The notes beneath the pieces are model-generated. The model saw nothing but the letters and a program-made list of their open reading frames with translations. It did no database searches and had not been told where the DNA came from. From assembly GCA_035315885.1 (NCBI GenBank), contig DATFXM010000174.1, positions 62,001 through 126,000 of the forward strand: DNA of 64,000 nucleotides. The letters run 5' to 3'. Within the stretch, counting starts at the first letter, position 1; every line of letters starts with the position of its first letter. Positions 24,166 through 31,006 of the stretch are shown here, one piece after another. Both the position numbers and the translations under genes were made by a program. This DNA comes from DATFXM01 sp035315885 (GTDB taxonomy: Bacteria; Acidobacteriota; Blastocatellia; UBA7656).

Positions 24166-25140
24166 ATGAAATATCATATATCAGCAACATCGCGTCTCTC
24201 GAGACTTGTGCTGGTGTTTCTTTTGTCGACCGTGCCCGTTGTTGTTGCACAGGACCTAAAGGACCAACATGACAGTAGGCCCGGAGTTCAAACGCCTAAC
24301 AAAGCAAAAGATTCAGAAGATACTGGTGTTGCTGCGAACACTCGTATGCTGGCCTCCGGCCAGAAAGCGAAGGTGAAAGGAAGCATCGTGAGACGCGATC
24401 CTGACACCTTCACTGTTCGTGACGACCAGAACATGGAGACGATCGTGTTGCTGACTGATCGAACAAGCGTCAAGTCGAAGGGCGGATTCTTCCGCACGGG
24501 TACTAACTACGACGTCACCAGTCTGTTGCGAGGGCTTCCCGTCGAGGTAGAAGGGATGGGCAACCGCGATGGACAGCTTGTCGCGGACAAAGTTCGCTTT
24601 GACAAATCTGATCTGAAGTTCGCGAAGCTTGTAGATACCCGCGTCACCCCGGTCGAAGAGGCGAATAAGCGGCTGTCAGGCCAGGTCGACGAATTGGGTG
24701 AAGTCTCTCGGGCTGCGCGAGAAGAGGCTGGCAGAGCCCACGATCGCATTTCGTCTCTGGACGATTACGAGGTTCAGGGTTCGGCAAACGTGTACTTCAG
24801 GACCAACAGCTACGTGATTTCCCCTGACGATCGCCGCGCACTGGACGAGCTCGCTTCGAAGGCGTCGAGCATTAAAGGCTACGTCATAGAAATCTCTGGT
24901 TACGCGGATTCTACGGGGAACGTGGAACGCAACCGCGTGTTAAGCCAGCAACGCGCCGATGCCGTGGTCAGATATCTGCAGGAAAACCATGACATCCCGC
25001 TTCGGAGAATGGTGACGCCGTTCGGATACGGACAACTCCGGCCGGCGGCTGACAACGGCACCGCCGAGGGCAGGCGCCAGAATCGACGAGTCGAAGTGAA
25101 GATACTCGTCAATCGCGGCATCTCGGCGTCGCGAGGCTAG
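24166..25140 (+). CDS. OmpA-family protein with DUF5666-like N-terminal domain (paralogue 1)
   Basis: About 324 residues. A signal peptide (LVLVFLLSTVPVVVAQ) is followed by a DUF5666/OB-like beta domain (KVKGSIVRRDPDTFTVRDD ... LLRGLPVEVEGMGNRDGQLVA), then a coiled-coil-like helix (EEANKRLSGQVDELGEVSRAAREEAGRA). The OmpA C-terminal peptidoglycan-binding domain comes last: VYFRTNSYVISPDDRRALDELA, GYADSTGNVERNRVLSQQRADAVV and RRQNRRVEVKI carry the conserved Asp and Arg that bind diaminopimelate. Predicted to sit in the periplasm, held to the wall. The start at 24166 is chosen because AGGAGGG lies 7 bases before it. Transcription probably depends on RpoN. A close paralogue lies at 33841-34938. 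Confidence 0.88.
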   Translation: MKYHISATSRLSRLVLVFLLSTVPVVVAQDLKDQHDSRPGVQTPNKAKDSEDTGVAANTRMLASGQKAKVKGSIVRRDPDTFTVRDDQNMETIVLLTDRTSVKSKGGFFRTGTNYDVTSLLRGLPVEVEGMGNRDGQLVADKVRFDKSDLKFAKLVDTRVTPVEEANKRLSGQVDELGEVSRAAREEAGRAHDRISSLDDYEVQGSANVYFRTNSYVISPDDRRALDELASKASSIKGYVIEISGYADSTGNVERNRVLSQQRADAVVRYLQENHDIPLRRMVTPFGYGQLRPAADNGTAEGRRQNRRVEVKILVNRGISASRG

Positions 25141-25181
25141 CTTCGCGTTATTACTCGTAGCGATCATCCAGTCATAAAGCC

Positions 25182-25217
25182 GCGACCCGCGAATCTAACG
25201 CCTGATTCGCGGGTCGC
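25182..25217. terminator. Perfect 14-bp hairpin between convergent genes
   Basis: GCGACCCGCGAATC (25182-25195) is the exact complement of GATTCGCGGGTCGC (25204-25217), with an 8-base loop. The T-run is missing. Location between two convergent stops suggests a bidirectional terminator or mRNA-end stabiliser. Confidence 0.65.
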
Positions 25218-25246
25218 ACAACTCGCTTTTGGGTTCCTGCAAGACT

Positions 25247-26323
25247 TCACTTGGTCTGCTTGGTGCCGTTGAGTTCTTTGTACATGTCATCGACGTTTGG
25301 CTGGGCAAAATTCTGAAAGGCGAAACTCTTATACTTGTCGGGCAGCTTGAGTTGCTGCTTTGCCTGATCCGCAGTGAGCCCTTGAGCAATGCCCTGCTTA
25401 ACTCGCGTTCTAAGGTCATCCAGGTAATCCCTGAAGTCACGCATATCCGCAGCGCCCGCCACTTCACCGTGACCCGGAACAAATTTCGCCGTGCCGTAGT
25501 CGCTCAGCACCTTGTCCAGTGACGGAATCCAGTCGTTGACTGTCGCGTCCACCAGGTTCGGCAGCGTCTTCGACCAGCCCATGTCTCCCATGAAAACGAC
25601 GTTGGCATCGGGAACGTAAGCTAGCGTATCCCCGCCGGTGTGACCCGGAAGCGTAAACAGCACGACCTCGCGAGAACCGAGATGCAAATGCAACCTCCCG
25701 GTGCTGAACGTTACGTTTGGAGGCGTCAACTTTATCGAGAGCATCACATCGAACCGTGCGATCTGGCGCTCGAGTTGCGCTCGCTTATCTTTCTGCTCGT
25801 CAGGCGTAGCCTTGAGTTGCGCCGCGGCGTCGTCACGTCGCTTTTCCAGGTCTTCGCGGGGAGGCAGAAAGCGACGGTTCTTCGATTCTTCCCATAGCGC
25901 GACGTTGTCGTGCGCGATTATCGGAACCCGCTGGCGCTCGAGGACCTGATTTCCGCCGGTGTGATCAAGATGATAGTGAGTGTTCAACCCATACCTGACC
26001 GGCTGCGTGGTAAGTTTTCCAATTTCAACCAGCAGTTCTTCGAGAGCCACCGGAGTCAAGAACGTGTCCACCACCAGCACACCGCCGTCGCCGATCACAA
26101 ACCCGGCGTTGCCCGACGCCAGTCCTCCGGTTTTAGCTATTGCCGCGTAAACTCCTTCGGCGACCTTCACAAGTTGAAAGTCGTCTTCCGCTTTGTAGAG
26201 CGATTCGGCGCGCGCTTCCGACTTCTCAACGCTGGCCGCTCTGGCAACGAATCCGGGGTGGGGTTGCACGGCGGCAACCATCAACGAGCACGCCATGAGT
26301 GTCACAACCGTTGCTCTGGTCAT
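25247..26323 (-). CDS. Exported metallo-beta-lactamase-fold hydrolase
   Basis: 358 residues with a signal peptide (VVTLMACSLMVAAVQPHPGFVARA). The MBL fold begins at about residue 50 (FQLVKVAEGVYAAIA). Zn motifs: HYHLDHTGG (HxHxDH), the His in LPGHTGGDTL, the Asp in FMGDMG, and the His in VPGHGEVAG. Between strands there is a charged helical insertion (LPPREDLEKRRDDAAAQLKATPDEQKDKR). A C-terminal helical tail follows the fold. Similar to the beta-lactamase-like 'quorum/cyclase' group of exported MBL proteins. The substrate is unknown and antibiotic resistance cannot be inferred. It follows the 26351 gene in the same direction by 27 bases, probably one operon. Confidence 0.88.
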   Translation of the reverse strand: MTRATVVTLMACSLMVAAVQPHPGFVARAASVEKSEARAESLYKAEDDFQLVKVAEGVYAAIAKTGGLASGNAGFVIGDGGVLVVDTFLTPVALEELLVEIGKLTTQPVRYGLNTHYHLDHTGGNQVLERQRVPIIAHDNVALWEESKNRRFLPPREDLEKRRDDAAAQLKATPDEQKDKRAQLERQIARFDVMLSIKLTPPNVTFSTGRLHLHLGSREVVLFTLPGHTGGDTLAYVPDANVVFMGDMGWSKTLPNLVDATVNDWIPSLDKVLSDYGTAKFVPGHGEVAGAADMRDFRDYLDDLRTRVKQGIAQGLTADQAKQQLKLPDKYKSFAFQNFAQPNVDDMYKELNGTKQTK

Positions 26324-26350
26324 CCTGCCTCCTCAAAGTCTTGTTGCTTA

Positions 26351-27622
26351 CTACTGCGAGGTCATCTCGCCCGCGATGTAGTGGCTTGTAACCATGTCGC
26401 CGTAAGTCTGGTACAGCCCTTGATCGAAATCAGACAGGAAGACAGCGATCTGCTGAAGCAGTTGCGTGATCATGTGGCCGGGCACCCGTGCCGGATGAAT
26501 GAACCGCTGATTAGGAACCGCGCGGATGAAAAGGCTCTTGTCGTTTGTCGGAAGCTTACGGACATTCTCTACGAATGCGGGAAACGATCCACCCTGAAAC
26601 AGATACTGCTCTACATTAGAGGTATAAAACGCACTGACTACGAGACCTCGACTTCTAAGATAATCACCTATCGACCCAAAGACCTTCTTCCCTCCGAAGT
26701 CACCCACCACCGGGATGATCATGTTTCGTCGATGCATATCGCGGACGTAGTCGTAGTCTTCCTTGCTTGCGAGAAAGTTTCCCAACTTGCCGTTCTGGTC
26801 CGGCTGAAGGATCAGCTCCTTAAGGGTGGGGAACCAGCCGCCGCCACGCATGCCTTCTACCCTGTATGCGATGTCCAGACCTTCGAGCCTGAAACTTCTG
26901 TAGACATACTCGAGGCTGGCTTGATCAGAGCTCGAGAGATCAACTTGAAAATCGTGCTGAATAATTCGGCGGATCCGCGCGAGGTTTCTAGCGTATGCGT
27001 GATCGTCCGGAGAAAGCTTGTTGATCAACCCGACTATATCGGCGATGGGTGCGCCGGGCGCCGGGATTTTGCCTCTGGGTATTGGCCTGCTCAGCAGCAG
27101 GGACAGATACTGCGCTCGACTCGTGGAAACCTGAAAGATGGCCTTGAACATCAAATGCTGGATGATCGCTTGCCGGCGGATGTCCACTATGAATGCTACG
27201 CGCGGACGAATCTTGGCGATGTACGTGAAGTTCTGCTCGGGACCGACTCCGACATACGCGCCTCCTGCAGGCGCGAGTTGTCTCAACTTGCTGACGACGT
27301 GCAGGTACGACGTCTCGTTTGAAGTGAAATTGTCCGAGCGAAAGTAGCCGCCATCCTCAGAAAAATCTCGGACCATCCGGGCGAACTCAGCGGCCGAAAT
27401 CTTTTCTTGGCGCGAAGCGGCGCGGTGCTCGGAAGCTGCCGGCTCCACCAGCGTGATCAAACAAAGAAGGGCCAGCATCGCGCCCCTGACCAACAACAAC
27501 CGACTCCTTGGCGAGAATGCGCGCACAACGACTGCCATGACACGACCCTCAACCCATTGGTGGCCGTAAGCATCCCGACCGGACGGCCAAATCACCGAGG
27601 GCGGCCGTGAATCACGCGACAT
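26351..27622 (-). CDS. Conserved secreted protein of unknown function, methyltransferase-like core
   Basis: 423 residues as drawn; a second ATG at 27538 would give 395. AGGAG stands 7 bases before 27622, while 27538 has GAGGG 7 bases upstream and puts the signal peptide (LLLVRGAMLALLCLITLVEPAAS) near the N-terminus, so either may be used. The core begins FARMVRDFSEDGGYFRSDNF and contains YVGVGPEQNFTYIAKIRPRVAF followed by IVDIRRQAIIQHLMFKAIF. The G-x-G-P-E...D pattern resembles a Rossmann-type SAM site. I recall similar proteins in Leptospira (LIC_10091 type) but cannot verify this. The function is unknown. It precedes the MBL-fold gene. Confidence 0.6.
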   Translation of the reverse strand: MSRDSRPPSVIWPSGRDAYGHQWVEGRVMAVVVRAFSPRSRLLLVRGAMLALLCLITLVEPAASEHRAASRQEKISAAEFARMVRDFSEDGGYFRSDNFTSNETSYLHVVSKLRQLAPAGGAYVGVGPEQNFTYIAKIRPRVAFIVDIRRQAIIQHLMFKAIFQVSTSRAQYLSLLLSRPIPRGKIPAPGAPIADIVGLINKLSPDDHAYARNLARIRRIIQHDFQVDLSSSDQASLEYVYRSFRLEGLDIAYRVEGMRGGGWFPTLKELILQPDQNGKLGNFLASKEDYDYVRDMHRRNMIIPVVGDFGGKKVFGSIGDYLRSRGLVVSAFYTSNVEQYLFQGGSFPAFVENVRKLPTNDKSLFIRAVPNQRFIHPARVPGHMITQLLQQIAVFLSDFDQGLYQTYGDMVTSHYIAGEMTSQ

Positions 27623-27958
27623 AATCGTTCTCCTACGCTGTCCATTTTACTGCACAGAACCCTGTCAGCATATCCGCTGTTGGTGAAAAGAGAAAGTACG
27701 GATCAAGTCTCCATTGCTACGGGCCTTGGTCGCCGCACCCATCTAGTACGAAGACTATTGTGCGCTTTCAAAACACCACTTTTACAACGTTGCGCGGCCA
27801 ACTAAAACCTGTCTGCTCCTTTGTCTTCGATAAGGACACTTTCAACGGGTTTCATCAAGAGGCGAGCTAAGAATGATAGGAATCCGAGTCCTTTTCCTTT
27901 CGAGAAGCACAACGCTCGAATACGAGAAGTGACAATTCAATCTGGCATAGTCTCTCCG
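27623..27958. other. Divergent intergenic region, nothing recognised
   Basis: About 340 bases between divergent genes. No clear promoter pair, RNA motif or repeat seen. It is more AT-rich than its surroundings. Confidence 0.35.
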
Positions 27959-27968
27959 TAGGAGGACA

Positions 27969-28202
27969 ATGTTTGTAGCAGTTTCCGGCCTCCGATCGGT
28001 GGGCCATGTTCGTTGCACGCCGAGAACCGATCGAGAAACTCTGATGATTAGAAAACTGAAATCAGGCAAGTACCGCCTCTATTCGCAAAAGAAAAATCCG
28101 CAAACGGGCAAACGTCGTAATCTCGGAACCTTCGACACGCGAGAGGAGGCACTAAAGCATGAGCGTGCGGTCCAGTACTTCAAGCATCATGGGAGTAAGT
28201 AG
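27969..28202 (+). CDS. Small basic conserved protein (SAM-like 'KLKSGKYRLYSQKK' type)
   Basis: 77 residues if translation starts at 27969, which has an excellent AGGAGG 4-5 bases upstream. The conserved-looking part starts at an internal ATG at 28044 (MIRKLKSGKYRLYSQKKNPQ), with TGKRRNLGTFDTREEALKHERAV after it. This basic beta-hairpin plus helix resembles an Arm-type/AP2-like DNA-binding domain and the short proteins often annotated as 'hypothetical' in Blastocatellia and cyanobacteria. The first 25 residues look unlike the rest, so the strong ribosome site may drive a short leader extension. The DNA-binding role is inference. Confidence 0.55.
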   Translation: MFVAVSGLRSVGHVRCTPRTDRETLMIRKLKSGKYRLYSQKKNPQTGKRRNLGTFDTREEALKHERAVQYFKHHGSK

Positions 28203-28350
28203 TCAGTAAGCAGTAGGCAGTTCGCTTGCTCATCGGAAAGGATCGACTCGCAGGTCAGCTCGGGTTGAAGGTGTCTGCTGCCTGGATCGTGTACTGCCTA
28301 CTGCCTACTGCATTCCTACTGCCTACTGCGTACTGCATACTGCCTACTAC
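28203..28350. repeat. CTGCCTACTGC repeat cluster with opposing arm
   Basis: The left arm AGTAAGCAGTAGGCAGT (28206-28222) faces a run of five to six ACTGCCTACTGC-type units at 28292-28347, with single-base variants (GCGTACTGCATACTGC). It shares its unit with 327-514 and 32463-32552. Confidence 0.65.
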
Positions 28351-28519
28351 CGACTTTGCGGAATAGACGTACCGGAGTACCGTCGGGCTTGACGAACCCC
28401 GCCGCCCATCGCTGCTCGTCAGATGTGGTCACTCGACTAGGAACTCTGACCGAGACCGAGGACACTTGCGTACGTCGCGCGCCCAGCCAGGTCCATTGAA
28501 GCACACCCTGAATTGTCAT
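28316..28519 (-). CDS. Possible small hypothetical protein
   Basis: 67 residues from the ATG at 28519 (MTIQGVLQWTWLGARRTQV...). A beta-rich middle (SVSVRVPSRVTTSDEQRWAAGF) is followed by KPDGTPVRLFRKVG. A weak AGGTGAAG precedes the ATG. The C-terminus runs into the CTGCCTACTGC repeat. No family recognised. It fills an otherwise empty gap; it may be a non-coding frame. Confidence 0.3.
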   Translation of the reverse strand: MTIQGVLQWTWLGARRTQVSSVSVRVPSRVTTSDEQRWAAGFVKPDGTPVRLFRKVGSRQYAVRSRQ

Positions 28520-28566
28520 AACTTCACCTGCGTCAATCACAACCTCCGCAGCTACACTCCGTAGCT

Positions 28567-29028
28567 CTATCTGCGTCCGGCTCCCGCCGTACGGGCGTCA
28601 CGCATCATCTTGACGCGATCGTGTACGGCCTTGACCTGGCTGTACTGTCTTTCCACAATCGCTCTCACCTTCGTGGGAAGAGGCTGGCCGAGAGCATTCT
28701 CGTAAGACTTGATGGCGGAATCCTCACCACGCTCCGCTTCGCTCAGAATGTTCTTATCGTCTTTGCCTGTCAGTGTGCCTTTGATGTCGATCCACACGCG
28801 ATGTGCCAGCCCTACGGCCGATCCTTTCTCTTCGGGATTACCGCCGAGAGCGCGAACCTCTCGCTGAAGCTCAGCGGCAAACTGTGCGCGCTGAAGACTG
28901 ACGTCCCTGAACAGAGTCTTCAGATCAGACCCCTTTACATTCTCCGCTGCTTCGTTAAACCCGTTCTGCCCGTCACGGCACGCTTCAATCAAGTCGTGGA
29001 GACAATCAATGACGTTATCGTTTTGCAT
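28567..29028 (-). CDS. PA2169-type four-helix-bundle protein (DUF2383)
   Basis: 153 residues, all helical: VIDCLHDLIEACRDGQNGFNEAAE, LKTLFRDVSLQRAQFAAELQREV, then GSAVGLAHRVWIDIKGTLTGKDD and a last pair with the acidic ERGEDSAIKSYENAL. This is the DUF2383/PA2169 ferritin-like four-helix family, with Glu and His positions that could hold a di-metal site. Members are often linked to general stress or stationary-phase operons. AAGGGGAA lies about 7 bases before the ATG. The C-terminal tail is basic (RRDARTAGAGRR-like). Confidence 0.85.
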   Translation of the reverse strand: MQNDNVIDCLHDLIEACRDGQNGFNEAAENVKGSDLKTLFRDVSLQRAQFAAELQREVRALGGNPEEKGSAVGLAHRVWIDIKGTLTGKDDKNILSEAERGEDSAIKSYENALGQPLPTKVRAIVERQYSQVKAVHDRVKMMRDARTAGAGRR

Positions 29029-29040
29029 GCTAATTCCCCT

Positions 29041-29456
29041 TGATTAATTGGACTCGGACAACTGCTCATGAGCTACGCCACGCGCAAGCTAACACTTTTG
29101 CGTCAGCGCTCTCGCTAGACGTGCTCACTCATTCGTCCCTTCCTGGATTCCGACACATAACGCGTTTCAGGTTAGCCCGGCAACAGCCGTACCAACCCGA
29201 CGAAGACGGCCGACCGCACGGTAATCCGCGACTTAGGGGGATTCCCGATCAGGCGAGGGTTTTCAGGCCGAACGCTTGCCCCTGTGTCCTCGTATCGAAT
29301 GTCGTACACCAGCCTGTAAGTGCGTATGTGAGGAATGCACTGGGGACGGAACGCGAGTCACCGCCCTTTCGTGAGTAATGAACCATCCTAAGTGGTGCGT
29401 GTGGTGCCCCGAAGTAATAAGAATTATCGACGTGACTAATGACTCGCAGACGAGCT
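29041..29456. other. Gene-free stretch
   Basis: The longest frame (29040-29378 +) starts without a ribosome site and its composition is unlike the neighbours; I do not accept it. No hairpin of note except a possible sigma-54 site at its right end. Confidence 0.35.
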
Positions 29457-29472
29457 TGGAATGGTGGTTGCT
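29457..29472 (+). promoter_or_regulatory. Possible sigma-54 promoter
   Basis: TTGGAATGGTGGTTGCTC region: GG 29458-29459 and GC 29470-29471 with 10-base spacing and a good TTGCT, but the -24 box is only TGGAA. A start near 29483 would leave a very short leader before the ATG at 29497. Confidence 0.35.
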
Positions 29473-29496
29473 CGGTCAATAGACGAGGGAACAGAG

Positions 29497-29661
29497 ATGA
29501 TACCACTGGCGGTTTCAGGGATGCTGACGACCTTGTTAGGCGTCGCGCTGGGCTGCGGGGTGCTAGAGCTGATGATTAGAGCGATCGCTCGAAGTCTACC
29601 CGCGCAAGGCCTACCGGCAAGCCTCGAGGAACCAGATCGGGAGGAAGATGAAGGGAACTGA
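29497..29661 (+). CDS. Small single-pass membrane protein
   Basis: 54 residues. One hydrophobic helix (IPLAVSGMLTTLLGVALGCGVLELMI) is followed by a short basic turn and an acidic Pro-rich tail (ASLEEPDREEDEGN). GAGGGA lies 6-7 bases before the ATG at 29497. No family recognised. It directly precedes the Lmo0937-like gene (48 bases), and both are tiny membrane proteins sharing one terminator, so they are probably co-expressed. A role in envelope stress is only a guess from the neighbour. Confidence 0.5.
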   Translation: MIPLAVSGMLTTLLGVALGCGVLELMIRAIARSLPAQGLPASLEEPDREEDEGN

Positions 29662-29709
29662 CCGCGAGAGTGGGGCCGACAGGTTTGCTGGCGCAGAAGG
29701 AGGAATTAA

Positions 29710-29862
29710 ATGCTCTGGACGATTTTCGTAATCTTGTTAATTCTGTGGTTGCTCGGATTGGTTAGCAGCTACACATTCGGAGGGTTCATTCACTTATTAC
29801 TTGTTCTGGCTGTTGTAGTCCTCTTATTCCAGTTGATATCCGGAAGACGAGTGATTACCTAA
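29710..29862 (+). CDS. Lmo0937-family small membrane protein
   Basis: 50 residues, found by hand. It starts MLWTIFVILLILWLLGLVSS, continues YTFGGFIHLLLVLAVVVLLF and ends QLISGRRVIT. Two transmembrane helices are joined by a short Gly turn, the exact layout of the Lmo0937/DUF5670 family. These are widespread tiny membrane proteins linked in several bacteria to general stress; the molecular role is unknown. A strong AAGGAGGA lies 5-6 bases before the ATG. It is followed within 80 bases by a strong terminator. Confidence 0.85.
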   Translation: MLWTIFVILLILWLLGLVSSYTFGGFIHLLLVLAVVVLLFQLISGRRVIT

Positions 29863-29936
29863 GTCCGGACTCTAGTCTCCGTTGTTGAGTTGCATGCATG
29901 GTTCGAGGTTGATCGAAACGTTAGGTTGCGCTCTTT

Positions 29937-29979
29937 AGCGGCCGAAGGACCTATTCGGTCTTCGGCCGCTTATTTTTTC
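29937..29979 (+). terminator. Strong rho-independent terminator
   Basis: AGCGGCCGAAGGACC and GGTCTTCGGCCGCT form a long stem with one bulged base and a 5-base loop, followed by TATTTTTTCC. It closes the two-gene small-membrane-protein unit. Confidence 0.9.
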
Positions 29980-30125
29980 CTCCAGGAACCCGCGACTCAA
30001 AGACGTAGCTTCGACCACGCGATGCCGACTCTTCGACGACCGAGTCCTGCTTGCTTCGCAACGTCACCGTCGAGCAGCGCAAGCAGGGCACTTCAACTCT
30101 TCACCTCAACGGTTGCTGAATACGA

Positions 30126-30986
30126 TCACAGTTTCTTCAGTGCAGACTTCCATCGAGCCCATCCTTCGTCGTGAGCTTTCTTGTTCGCGTCATTCGTATT
30201 TGAAGGATCTTCACCAGCGCGCATGAAGCCGTGACCAGCCCCTTCGTATGTCACCGGCTCATAGTTTTTCCCAGACTCTTTCATCAATTCCTGACTCTTG
30301 GGTATTGTGGCGTTGACCCGCGCGTCGTTGCCACCATAGAAACCGTAGACCGGACACTTAATCCGGGTGATCGCGTCTTTTGAATCGGGTCCGGTTCCGT
30401 AAAAAACAAAAGCGGCGGCCAGCTTCTCACGGTTCGTCGCGAAGCGAAAGGTTTGTCCGCCACCCCAGCAGAATCCAGCTACTGCGACTTTTCCGTTGCA
30501 GGCCGGCAACTTCGATACATAGTCGGCGACAGCGTTCAGATCGGTAGTGATCTGATCGGGTGGAAGCTTCTGGATAGTCTGTCCGACGCCGCTTCGGTCA
30601 GTGAAGGAGCTGGAGCCGCCGCCTTCGGGGCCCATACCGGACAGCAAGTCGGGAGCGATCGCTATGTATCCGGCCTCGGCTAACTGATCGGCCACACCGC
30701 GCACCCAATCGGTCATCCCGAAGATCTCGTGTATCACGACCACTGCCAGCGCCTTGTTCTTCACTTCCGGGTACACCAAGAACGAATTGACTTCCCGCCC
30801 CCCGTTCTTGACCTTCACCCACTCCTGATGTCGTGGGGATTTGTCTACTCGCGCCTTCGCCCAATCCTGACCCAAAGGGGCAAACGACATCGATTCCATA
30901 TGCGAATGTTGGGTTGCGGGCTCCTGAGCGGAAACAAGACTTACCGCCAGAAGCAGAACTACTACAACCATGAGCGACTTTGTCAT
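30126..30986 (-). CDS. Exported dienelactone hydrolase-family protein
   Basis: 286 residues from the ATG at 30986 (GGAGGAGA just upstream; the longer frame begins on that site). A signal peptide (MVVVVLLLAVSLVSAQ) is followed by an alpha/beta-hydrolase: VVIHEIFGMTDWVRGVADQLA, the nucleophile elbow AGFCWGGG (Cys), the Asp in YGGNDARV and the His in GAGHGFMRAGEDP. The Cys-Asp-His triad is that of dienelactone hydrolases and carboxymethylenebutenolidase, although members act on varied esters. A GPEGGGSSS loop is inserted before the elbow. It lies 20 bases after an exported PepT-type peptidase, so the two are likely co-transcribed. Confidence 0.9.
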   Translation of the reverse strand: MTKSLMVVVVLLLAVSLVSAQEPATQHSHMESMSFAPLGQDWAKARVDKSPRHQEWVKVKNGGREVNSFLVYPEVKNKALAVVVIHEIFGMTDWVRGVADQLAEAGYIAIAPDLLSGMGPEGGGSSSFTDRSGVGQTIQKLPPDQITTDLNAVADYVSKLPACNGKVAVAGFCWGGGQTFRFATNREKLAAAFVFYGTGPDSKDAITRIKCPVYGFYGGNDARVNATIPKSQELMKESGKNYEPVTYEGAGHGFMRAGEDPSNTNDANKKAHDEGWARWKSALKKL

Positions 30987-31006
30987 CTTCTCCTCCGTCA
31001 TTGTTT

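Noticed and set aside
25247..26323. Beta-lactamase resistance gene linked to the BlaI/M56 pair
   Set aside because: The fold is MBL but of the broad hydrolase kind, it lies 17 kb from blaI, and no BlaI box was seen upstream of it.
25910..27322. Long plus-strand frame of 470 codons opposite two minus-strand genes
   Set aside because: It is a shadow frame in high-GC coding DNA: composition is Arg/His/Leu-rich, with no domain and no ribosome site.
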